Below are positions 13,297 to 20,221 of a stretch of 20,859 nucleotides of DNA, piece by piece (the first letter of the stretch is position 1; each line of letters begins with the position of its first letter). The notes under the pieces were generated by a model that was not told the origin of the DNA, did no database searches, and saw only the letters and a program-made list of their open reading frames with translations. The stretch is from Planctomycetota bacterium. GTDB taxonomy: Bacteria; Planctomycetota; UBA1135; UBA2386. The stretch is from the NCBI GenBank assembly GCA_016793305.1, contig JAEUHU010000232.1, positions 1 through 20,859 of the forward strand. The letters are read 5' to 3'. Made by a program: the position numbers and the translations under genes.

Positions 13297-15030
13297 TCAC
13301 TGGCCGCCGGCAGCCTTCTTCTCGAGCTCGTCGGCGAGCTTGCCGGCGCCGTAGATCTTGCGCAGCGACTCGATGATGATCGCCGGGTGCACCGACACCG
13401 TGCGCGAGATCTCGTCGTCGAACACGTAGTTGTTGCCGAGCATCTCGATGTTGCCGTCGAAGATCAGGCCGACGATGCGGCGCTCGGTGTCGATCATCGG
13501 CGAGCCCGAGTTGCCGCCGATGATGTCGCAGGTGGCGACGAAGTTGAACGGCGTCTTCAGGTCGAGCTCCTTCTCCTTGTCGAGCCAGGCCTGCGGCAGG
13601 TCGAACGGGTGCACTCCGCCGAACTCGTGGTGCCGCGCGAACAGGCCGTAGAGCGACGTGAAGAACGGCGCGAGCGTGCCGTTCATCGGGTAGCCCTTGA
13701 CGACGCCGTCGCTGATGCGCAGCGACATGGTCGCATCCGGCGGGATCGACGTGCCGTAGACCGCGAAGCACGCTTCGCCGACGCGCTTCTGCTCGGCCGC
13801 CTCCTCCTTCTGCAGCGCCATCAGCGCCTCGCGATCCCCTGCCGCCGCGACCTTCTTCGCCTGCAGCGCGACGATCTTCTCCCACGCGTCGCCGTACTTC
13901 TTCTGCAGCTCGGGGTCCTTCGCCACCGCGGCGCGCAGTTCGTTCTCGGCCTTCTGCTTGATCGCCTGGATGCGCGGGTTGCGCAGGCCGTCGAGGTAGC
14001 CCTGGTAGGCCTTGCGCGAGTTCTCGATGCTGAGGATGCGGGGCCGCAGCTCCTTCTCCTTCTCGGCACTCGCCGCAGCCGCCTTGTACATGCCGTCGAG
14101 CATCGAGCGGATGCGGGTCAGCTGGCCCGGGTAGAAGTGGTCGCGCAGGTAGTCGCACTGCGCCACCGTCTGCAGGCGACCGGTGCGGCCGGGGTTGCCG
14201 GTGACGAACACCAGGTCCCCCTCCTTCGCCCCTTCGGTGCGCCACGCGAAGTGATGCGCCGCGCTGTCGAGCGGCTTGCCGTCCTTCCAGGCGCGCAGGA
14301 ACGTGAAGTCGAGGCCCCAGCGCGGATAGCAGAAGTTGTCCGGGTCGCCACCGAAGTGCGCGACCTGGCCGTGCGGGGCGCACACCAGCCGGATGTCGTC
14401 GAACAGCTCGAAGCTGTAGAGCTGGTAGCTGCCGCCCTGGTAGAGCGCGATCACCTGGTGCGTGTGGGCCGGGTCCTGCTGCTCGGCCTGCTTCAGCACC
14501 GCCTCCTGGCCCAGTTCGGCCACGGCCTTGGTGACGTCCTGCTGGCGGATCAGCTGCGTCATCACGAAGCCCGGCAGCTTCACCTCGTTCTCGTAGGCAC
14601 CGGCGTAGTAGCCGTCCTTCAGCCAGTCGTCCTTGCCCTGCACCGCGGCGATCGCGTCGCGCGAGCAGTGGTGGTTCGTCATGATCAAGCCGTGCGGGCT
14701 GACGAACGACGCCGAGCAGAAGAAGCCCAGCGCGCCCTTGTCGTCGCGGCGCCCGAAGCGCAGCGAACTGAGCCGCGCGTGGTCGAGCCACTCCTGGCTC
14801 GGCGCCCAGTCGTAGGCCTGCTGGAACCAGCCGACCGGTGCCGCCTCGAAGGTCCACATGCGGCCGAGTTCGCGGTGCGGCTGCTCGACGAGCGGCTTGC
14901 CCTGCGGCTTCGGCGCGGCCGGCTGGTCGCCGTGCTGGGCCGTCGCGACCGGCAGCAACGAAAGGGCGAAGAGCGCCGGGAGGAGGAAGGGACGCCGCAG
15001 TGCTGCGGCCCGTTCGAGGATGGTCGGCAT
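13297..15030 (-). CDS. S46 family serine peptidase (DPP7/DPP11-like), compact
   Basis: From ATG 15030 the protein has 577 residues, starting with a signal peptide (about 1-32, ending LPVATAQ), so it acts in the periplasm or at the surface. It carries the chymotrypsin-like triad of the S46 dipeptidyl aminopeptidases: His in TNHHC (118-122), Asp in GGDPDNF (227-233) and Ser508 in GGNSGSP (505-511). FDGN (524-527) has Gly where, as I recall, the acid-specific DPP11 enzymes have Arg, which suggests non-acidic P1 specificity. Known members are about 700 residues; this one has about 277 residues between Asp and Ser, against about 430 in the well-studied DAP BII. The helical cap that blocks all but dipeptide release is therefore reduced, and specificity may differ. 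An earlier in-frame ATG at 15129 exists but would precede the signal peptide. Converges with egtB and is divergent from the hemerythrin gene. Confidence 0.9.
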   Translation of the reverse strand: MPTILERAAALRRPFLLPALFALSLLPVATAQHGDQPAAPKPQGKPLVEQPHRELGRMWTFEAAPVGWFQQAYDWAPSQEWLDHARLSSLRFGRRDDKGALGFFCSASFVSPHGLIMTNHHCSRDAIAAVQGKDDWLKDGYYAGAYENEVKLPGFVMTQLIRQQDVTKAVAELGQEAVLKQAEQQDPAHTHQVIALYQGGSYQLYSFELFDDIRLVCAPHGQVAHFGGDPDNFCYPRWGLDFTFLRAWKDGKPLDSAAHHFAWRTEGAKEGDLVFVTGNPGRTGRLQTVAQCDYLRDHFYPGQLTRIRSMLDGMYKAAAASAEKEKELRPRILSIENSRKAYQGYLDGLRNPRIQAIKQKAENELRAAVAKDPELQKKYGDAWEKIVALQAKKVAAAGDREALMALQKEEAAEQKRVGEACFAVYGTSIPPDATMSLRISDGVVKGYPMNGTLAPFFTSLYGLFARHHEFGGVHPFDLPQAWLDKEKELDLKTPFNFVATCDIIGGNSGSPMIDTERRIVGLIFDGNIEMLGNNYVFDDEISRTVSVHPAIIIESLRKIYGAGKLADELEKKAAGGQ

Positions 15031-15052
15031 CGGGTTTCGTTCGGGGGCGGGC

Positions 15053-15058
15053 ACTCTA
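15053..15058 (-). promoter_or_regulatory. Candidate -10 element of the S46 peptidase gene
   Basis: TAGAGT on the minus strand (four of six consensus matches), flanked by CCG and GCC, lies 22 bases upstream of the ATG at 15030 and predicts a leader of about 15 bases. No clear -35 is seen. Confidence 0.25.
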
Positions 15059-15119
15059 CGGACCATGGCGCCGACCGGCGAACGGCAGTCCATCGATTCA
15101 TGCCGGAACGGCCCGACGG

Positions 15120-15151
15120 CTGCGCCCATGACACACCCCGACTGCGCCCAT
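15120..15151 (+). repeat. 10-bp direct repeat upstream of the hemerythrin gene
   Basis: CTGCGCCCAT occurs at 15120-15129 and again at 15142-15151, 22 bases apart, which is about two turns of the helix. Both copies are preceded by a CCCGA-type stretch. The pair lies about 30-60 bases upstream of the candidate -10 of the hemerythrin gene and could be a binding site for a dimeric regulator serving either divergent gene. Confidence 0.35.
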
Positions 15152-15181
15152 CGGCTGAGCTTCCCGCCTCCGGCGGCGAGC

Positions 15182-15187
15182 TAGATT
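15182..15187 (+). promoter_or_regulatory. Candidate -10 element of the hemerythrin gene
   Basis: TAGATT (four of six consensus matches) ends seven bases before the ATG at 15195. Transcription starting at the usual distance would begin at or beside the A of ATG and give a leaderless mRNA. A CCGCC-TCC-GGCGG palindrome (15164-15176) sits directly upstream. A -35 is not evident. Confidence 0.35.
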
Positions 15188-15194
15188 GCCCATC

Positions 15195-15749
15195 ATGGAC
15201 TCGGGCGCACTCGACTGGACCACCACCGACGGACCGATCGAGGTGCTGTTGGGCGAACACCGCACGATCCTGCGTGTGCTCGACGAGGTCGAACGGGAGA
15301 GCCGCCGCCTCGAGAACGGTGGTCCCCTGCGCGAGTCGTTCTGGCAGGACCTGCTGCACTTCTGCGACGAGTTCGACGGCAACCTGCACCACCACAAGGA
15401 AGAGCAGCTGCTGTTCCCGGCCCTCGAGCGGGCCGGCCTGTCGAGCGCCTCGGGCCCGACCGCAGTGCTGCGCGACGAGCACCTGCGCAGCCAGTTCTGG
15501 CGCACCCGGATCGAGCAGGCCGTGGTCGCACGCGACCGCGCCCGGCTGTCGGCGAGCTCCGGCAGCTACCTCGACTTGGTGCGCTCCCACGTACTGAAGG
15601 AGAACCAGATCCTGTTCCCGCTGGCGCGACGGCTGCTGTCGGCCGGCGAACTCGAGTCGCTGCACCGGGAGTTCCGGCTCTACGCGGCGGACCAACGGGT
15701 CCACCACTGGCTGAAGCACCCCTACGCGCTCGAAGCCGAGTCGTTCTGA
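15195..15749 (+). CDS. Hemerythrin HHE-domain protein
   Basis: The 184-residue protein is a four-helix hemerythrin-like domain, a di-iron module used for oxygen, nitric oxide or redox sensing and for iron-centre repair. Candidate ligands are in the usual order: H22 (GEHRTIL), the HHHKEEQLLFP run (H65-67, E69-70), H96 (RDEHLRSQ), then H132 and E136 (SHVLKENQILFP). It has no signal peptide or membrane segment, so it is cytoplasmic. The C-terminus adds a basic, His-containing tail (HREFRL, then RVHHWLKHPYA at 168-178) beyond the core fold. The frame is also open from TTG 15186, but the ATG at 15195 fits a leaderless start after the TAGATT element. It converges with the RND pump gene and is divergent from the S46 peptidase gene. 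A specific function cannot be assigned. Confidence 0.87.
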   Translation: MDSGALDWTTTDGPIEVLLGEHRTILRVLDEVERESRRLENGGPLRESFWQDLLHFCDEFDGNLHHHKEEQLLFPALERAGLSSASGPTAVLRDEHLRSQFWRTRIEQAVVARDRARLSASSGSYLDLVRSHVLKENQILFPLARRLLSAGELESLHREFRLYAADQRVHHWLKHPYALEAESF

Positions 15750-15750
15750 T

Positions 15751-15811
15751 CCAGCTCGCCCGCTGGGCGAACCGGCTCGGAGCTGGCCCAGGGCGCCGCG
15801 GCGCGGGGCCC
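15751..15811. terminator. Hairpin-rich convergent gap after the hemerythrin gene
   Basis: The 84 bases between the hemerythrin and RND pump genes contain TCGCCC-GCT-GGGCGA (15756-15770), a competing outer stem CCAGCTC/GAGCTGG (15751-15757 with 15780-15786), and the 12-base palindrome GCGCCGCGGCGC. This is a plausible bidirectional transcription-stop region without a U-tract. Confidence 0.38.
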
Positions 15812-15833
15812 GTCCACCACGAAGGCGACGCCA

Positions 15834-18800
15834 TCAGCCTCGCTGCGTCGCCGGCTCGGCAGCCGACCCCACACCAGCCCGCCGGGTGCGCCAGCGTTCG
15901 CCGGCCCGCAGCACCAGCAGCTGGGCCACCGGCGTCAGCACGAGGCTGAGCCCGAGGCACAGCGTCTGCCCGCCGATCACGACGATCGCGATCGCCTTGC
16001 GCTCCTCGGCGCCGGGCCCCGAGCCGATCGCGAGCGGCAGCATGCCGGCGACGAACGCGAACGTGGTCATCAGGATCGGCCGCAGCCGGTCGCGGCTGCC
16101 CTGCAGCACGGCGTCGTACGGCGCCATGCCCGCGGCGAGCAGGTGGTTCGTGTGGTCGACCTGCAGGATCGCGTTCTTCTTGACCATCCCGAACAGCACC
16201 AGGATGCCGAGCGCCGAGTAGAGGTTCAGGGTCTCGCCGGTCACCAGCAGTGCCAGCAATGCGAACGGCGCCGACACCGGGATCGCCAGCAGGATGATCA
16301 GCGGCTGCGTCAGGCTCTCGAACTGCGCCGCGAGGATCATGTACATGAACACCACGGCGAGCAGCAGTGCGAACAGGTACTCGCCGAAGAAGCGCTCGAG
16401 CTCGCGCGCGCTGCCCGACACCGCGGTCGTGTACTCGGCCGGCAGCTGCAGCGTGCCGGCGAGCGAACGCAGCTGGGCGACACAGTCGGCGAGCGCCTGC
16501 CCGGCCCCTGGAGAGCCACGCAGGTTGGCCTGCCGCTGCCGGTCCATGCGGTCGATGCGCGACGAGGTGATCGTCGACTCGATGCGCACCAGGTTGTCCA
16601 GGCGCACGGTGTCGCCGCCGACGCGCCCGACCAGCAGGTCGCCCAGGCGCTCGGCGCGGTCGCGGTCCTGTTCGCGAAGCCGCAGCCGCACGTCGTACTC
16701 CTCGTCGAGCTTCGGATCGCGGAAGCGCGACACTTCGGTGGCGCCGCCCACCAGCAGCCGCAACGCCCCGCCGATGTCCTGGGTCTGCACGCCGAGCTCG
16801 GCGGCGCGCGGCCGATCGACGATCGCGCGCAGTTCGGGCCGCCGCAGCCGCAGCGTGGTGTTGAGCCCCGCCATCGTGCCGAGCTTGTTCGCCTCGACGC
16901 GCAGCTGCTCGATCGCGTCGGCGAGCGTGCGCAGGTCCGGGCCGCGGATCGCGAAGTCGAGCGGGAACGGCCCGCCGCCGAGATTCATGCTGCGCTGGTT
17001 GCGCACCGAAACGCGCACGTCCGGCAGGCCCCGCAGCCGCCGTTCGATCTCGGTCATCACCTCGCGCTGCGTGTAGTTGCCGCGGAACGCCGCCAGCGGG
17101 TCACCGGCCAGCAGCGACGACCACAGCCGGCCGAACGAGAAGCGCCGTTTCTCGTGCGGCGGGATGCGCACGTAGACGCTGCCGTTCGACAGACCGCTCA
17201 GGAAGCCACCGCCGACCTGGGTCAACGCGGTGCGTACCTGCGGCATCTGCCGCAGCTCGGCCTCGATGCGGGCCATCACCTCGTCCATCGCCGGCAGGCT
17301 GACGTCGTCCGGGCCGTTCACGTCGATCTCGAACTCGCCCTCGTCGACGTCGCTCGGGATGAAGTCCTGGCGCATCGTCATCGCCAGCGGGGTGGCACAG
17401 ACCAACGCCGACACCAGCACTACCGTCCACGGCCGACGCAGGCACCAGCGCAGCACCGCCAGGTAGACGCGCTCCGACCAGGTGCGACGGACCCCGCCAT
17501 GCCCAGCACCTCGGGCGGGCACGACCAGCCGCGCGCACATCGCCGGCGTCAGCGTGAACGACACCAGCAGGCTCATCAGCACCGCGACCGCCGCGGTGAT
17601 GCCGAACTGGTAGAGGAACCGCCCGGTGATGCTGCCGAGGAACGACACCGGCACGAAGATCACGACGAGGCTCAGCGTCGTCGCCAGCACGGCGAGCGCG
17701 ATCTCGGCGACCGCCCCACGCGCCGCTTCGAAGCGCCCGACGCCCTTCTCGTCGGCCCAGCGCTGCACGTTCTCGAGCACGACGATCGCGTCGTCGATGA
17801 CCACGCCGACCATCAGCACCAGCGCCAGCATGGTGACGCCGTTCAGCGTGAAGCCGAGCGCCCACATGACCCCGAAGGTCGCCACCACCGACACCGGGAT
17901 GGCGATGCCGGCGATCAGCGTCGCGCGCCAGCTGCGTAGGAACCACAGCACCACCAGCGCCGCCAGCACCGAGCCGACCACCAGGTGGAACTCGATCTCG
18001 TGCAACGCCGCGCGGATGTAGCGCGACTGGTCGCGCACCACCTCGAGCCGCAGGTCGGGCGGCAGCTGCGCCTGCAGCCGCGCGAGCGACGCGCGCACGC
18101 CGTCGATCACCGCGACGGTGTTGGCGCCCGACTGGCGGCGGATCTCGAGCACCACGGTCGGCACCCCGTCGAGCCGCGCCAGCGAACGAGGTTCCTCGGT
18201 GCCGTCCTCGATCTCGGCGACGTCGCCGAGGTGGATCGGCACGCCGTTCCGGCGCGCGATCGTCAGGTCGACGAACGCGTCGGGATCGAGCACGCGCCCC
18301 ATGGTGCGCAGCGTGCGCTCGCGTTTGTGGTCGGTGACGTTGCCGCCCGGCTGGTCGACGTTCTGCGCGCGGATCGCCGAGCTCACGGTCGACACCGGCA
18401 GGCCGTAGGCGGCGAGGCGGTCGGCGTCGACCCAGACGTTGATGGTGCGCTGCAGGCCGCCGACGATGCGCACCTCGCCCACACCGCTGCTGCGCTCGAG
18501 CACGCGCTTGATCCGCTTGTCGGCGATCTCGGTCAGTTCGCGCAGCGGCCGGTCGCCGGCCAGCGCCAGCGTCAGCGACGCGCCGCTGTCGCTGTCGAAC
18601 TTGCTGATCACCGGCGGCTCGACGCCTTCCGGCAGGCGCCGCACCACCTGCGCCACCCGGTCGCGCACGTCCTGCGCCGCGGTCTCGATGTCGCGGCCGA
18701 GCTCGAACGTGACGAACACCAGCGAGGTACCCGAGCCGGAGATCGAACGCAGCTCGCGGATGCCCTCGACGGAGTTCACCGCCTCCTCGATCGGATACGT

Positions 18801-18992
18801 GACCGAGACCTCGACCTCTTCCGGCGCACCACCGGGCAGCTCGGTGCGCACGGTGACGTTCGGCAGGTCGTAGGCTGGATAGCGATCGACCGCCAGGAAG
18901 TGGAAGCCGACGGCGCCGGCGACCACCAGCGCCAGCACCAGCATGGTCGCGAACACCGGCCGCTGGATGCAGACGTCGGCGAGGCCGCGCAT
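15834..18992 (-). CDS. RND efflux pump inner-membrane subunit (AcrB/MexB-like)
   Basis: The 1052-residue protein is a full-length hydrophobe/amphiphile efflux (HAE-type) transporter that exports substrates using the proton gradient. The first membrane helix (10-34) is followed by a periplasmic porter half (about 40-330), helices 2-6 (about 335-490), helix 7 (about 521-540), a second porter half (about 545-870) and helices 8-12 (about 872-1030). Proton-relay residues are intact: D400 and D401 in VVIDDAIVVLENV (helix 4), and the lysine of GMVKKNAIL (about 938-939, helix 10). MYMILAAQFESLTQP (883-897) is family-typical. The C-terminal tail is short and basic. Its ATG overlaps the adaptor stop by one base (TGATG), with a weak AGGTGG upstream. 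Substrates cannot be predicted; multidrug, lipid or metabolite export are all possible, while a metal pump is less likely from the motifs. Confidence 0.93.
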   Translation of the reverse strand: MRGLADVCIQRPVFATMLVLALVVAGAVGFHFLAVDRYPAYDLPNVTVRTELPGGAPEEVEVSVTYPIEEAVNSVEGIRELRSISGSGTSLVFVTFELGRDIETAAQDVRDRVAQVVRRLPEGVEPPVISKFDSDSGASLTLALAGDRPLRELTEIADKRIKRVLERSSGVGEVRIVGGLQRTINVWVDADRLAAYGLPVSTVSSAIRAQNVDQPGGNVTDHKRERTLRTMGRVLDPDAFVDLTIARRNGVPIHLGDVAEIEDGTEEPRSLARLDGVPTVVLEIRRQSGANTVAVIDGVRASLARLQAQLPPDLRLEVVRDQSRYIRAALHEIEFHLVVGSVLAALVVLWFLRSWRATLIAGIAIPVSVVATFGVMWALGFTLNGVTMLALVLMVGVVIDDAIVVLENVQRWADEKGVGRFEAARGAVAEIALAVLATTLSLVVIFVPVSFLGSITGRFLYQFGITAAVAVLMSLLVSFTLTPAMCARLVVPARGAGHGGVRRTWSERVYLAVLRWCLRRPWTVVLVSALVCATPLAMTMRQDFIPSDVDEGEFEIDVNGPDDVSLPAMDEVMARIEAELRQMPQVRTALTQVGGGFLSGLSNGSVYVRIPPHEKRRFSFGRLWSSLLAGDPLAAFRGNYTQREVMTEIERRLRGLPDVRVSVRNQRSMNLGGGPFPLDFAIRGPDLRTLADAIEQLRVEANKLGTMAGLNTTLRLRRPELRAIVDRPRAAELGVQTQDIGGALRLLVGGATEVSRFRDPKLDEEYDVRLRLREQDRDRAERLGDLLVGRVGGDTVRLDNLVRIESTITSSRIDRMDRQRQANLRGSPGAGQALADCVAQLRSLAGTLQLPAEYTTAVSGSARELERFFGEYLFALLLAVVFMYMILAAQFESLTQPLIILLAIPVSAPFALLALLVTGETLNLYSALGILVLFGMVKKNAILQVDHTNHLLAAGMAPYDAVLQGSRDRLRPILMTTFAFVAGMLPLAIGSGPGAEERKAIAIVVIGGQTLCLGLSLVLTPVAQLLVLRAGERWRTRRAGVGSAAEPATQRG

Positions 18993-20221
18993 CAGTGGGC
19001 CACCTGCACGGGGGTCTCGGGCGCCAGTCCCGTGGCGTCGGCGACGAGGCGGTCGCCGGTGGCGACACCGCGCCGCACCTCGAACGCGTCGCCGACGACG
19101 CGGCCGAGTTCGACGATGCGGCCCTTCGCGACGGGGGTCGGGTCGGTCTTGCTGCGCGGCTCGACGGTGAACACGCGGTCGACTCCGGCGAAGCTGACCA
19201 CGGCCTTCTGCGGCACCACCACCACGACCTGGGCCGGCGCCGTGACGATGCGAGCCCGGCAGAACGAGCCGACGACCAGCGCCCCGTCGGCGTTGCCGAC
19301 CTCGGCCTCGACCAGCAGCGTGCGGTCGCCACGTTCGATCGACGGGCCGAGACGGACCACGCGCCCCTGCCGTTCCTCGGTGCGTGGCTCTGCACTCGGA
19401 CCATCGACCGTGAAGCGCACCAGCTGGCCGATCGCGACCTCGTTCGCGCTGCGATCGGGCACGCGCAGCTGCAGGCGCAGCGGCTCGGTGCGCAGCAGCG
19501 TCACCACCGGCGCCCCCGGGGCCACCACCTGCCCCGCGGTGACGTGCCGCGACGCGACGCGGCCGGCCCACGGTGCCAACACCCGGCTGTCGGCGAGCCG
19601 CTTCTCCGCCTGCGCCAGCTCGACGCGCCGCAGCGCGGCCTCGGCGATCTGCGTGCGCACGTCGTCGCGGGCGCGCTGCAGCCGGCTCTCGGCGACCGCG
19701 CGCGCCGCCTCGGCGACGTCGAGTTCACGGCCGGGCTGGATGTTCTGCTCGACGATCCGCGCGATGCGGTCGCGGTTCAGCGCCGCCTCCGTGAGCACGG
19801 CCTTCGCCTCGCGCACCGCCGGCGTCTGCTCCACGTCGAAGCGCGCGAGGTCGGCGCCCGGCGAGACGCCGAGGCGCGCCAGGGTTCCGTCGACCGCAGC
19901 CCGCGCGCGCGACACTTCGAGCTGCAGGTCGCGGTCGTCGAGGGCCGCCAGCAGTGCACCCTGGGCGACCCGATCGCCCACGTCGACGGCGAGCGACGCG
20001 AGCCGGCCACCGACCTCGAGCGCGACCACCAGCTCCTCCTGCGCCGCCAGCACGCCCGTGGCGACCAGTTCCCGCGGCAGCTCGGCGGTGCCGACCTCGA
20101 CCAGCTGCACCGGCCGTGCGGGCCGCCCTGGCCCGCCGGCTGGTCCCGCGGGGGTGCTGCCCCCGCACGCAGCCAGGCAGCCGACGACGAACGCGAGGCC
20201 GAACGAGGCGAGCCGCCGCAT
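18992..20221 (-). CDS. RND efflux periplasmic adaptor lipoprotein
   Basis: The 409-residue protein is a membrane fusion protein that joins an RND pump to an outer-membrane channel. It begins with a lipoprotein signal peptide whose lipobox is LAAC (16-19), so Cys19 should be lipidated. Next come a Gly/Pro-rich spacer (20-36), the first half of the lipoyl-like hybrid motif (about 65-95: EVGGRLASLAVDVGDRVAQG), a helical hairpin (about 97-213), the second lipoyl half (VLAPWAGRVASRHVTAGQVV, 214-233), a beta-barrel domain (about 245-330) and a membrane-proximal domain (about 330-409). It lies between the ATP-grasp and pump genes with one-base TGATG overlaps on both sides, so all three are translationally coupled. 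The outer-membrane factor (TolC-like) is not in the visible part of the operon. Confidence 0.92.
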   Translation of the reverse strand: MRRLASFGLAFVVGCLAACGGSTPAGPAGGPGRPARPVQLVEVGTAELPRELVATGVLAAQEELVVALEVGGRLASLAVDVGDRVAQGALLAALDDRDLQLEVSRARAAVDGTLARLGVSPGADLARFDVEQTPAVREAKAVLTEAALNRDRIARIVEQNIQPGRELDVAEAARAVAESRLQRARDDVRTQIAEAALRRVELAQAEKRLADSRVLAPWAGRVASRHVTAGQVVAPGAPVVTLLRTEPLRLQLRVPDRSANEVAIGQLVRFTVDGPSAEPRTEERQGRVVRLGPSIERGDRTLLVEAEVGNADGALVVGSFCRARIVTAPAQVVVVVPQKAVVSFAGVDRVFTVEPRSKTDPTPVAKGRIVELGRVVGDAFEVRRGVATGDRLVADATGLAPETPVQVAH

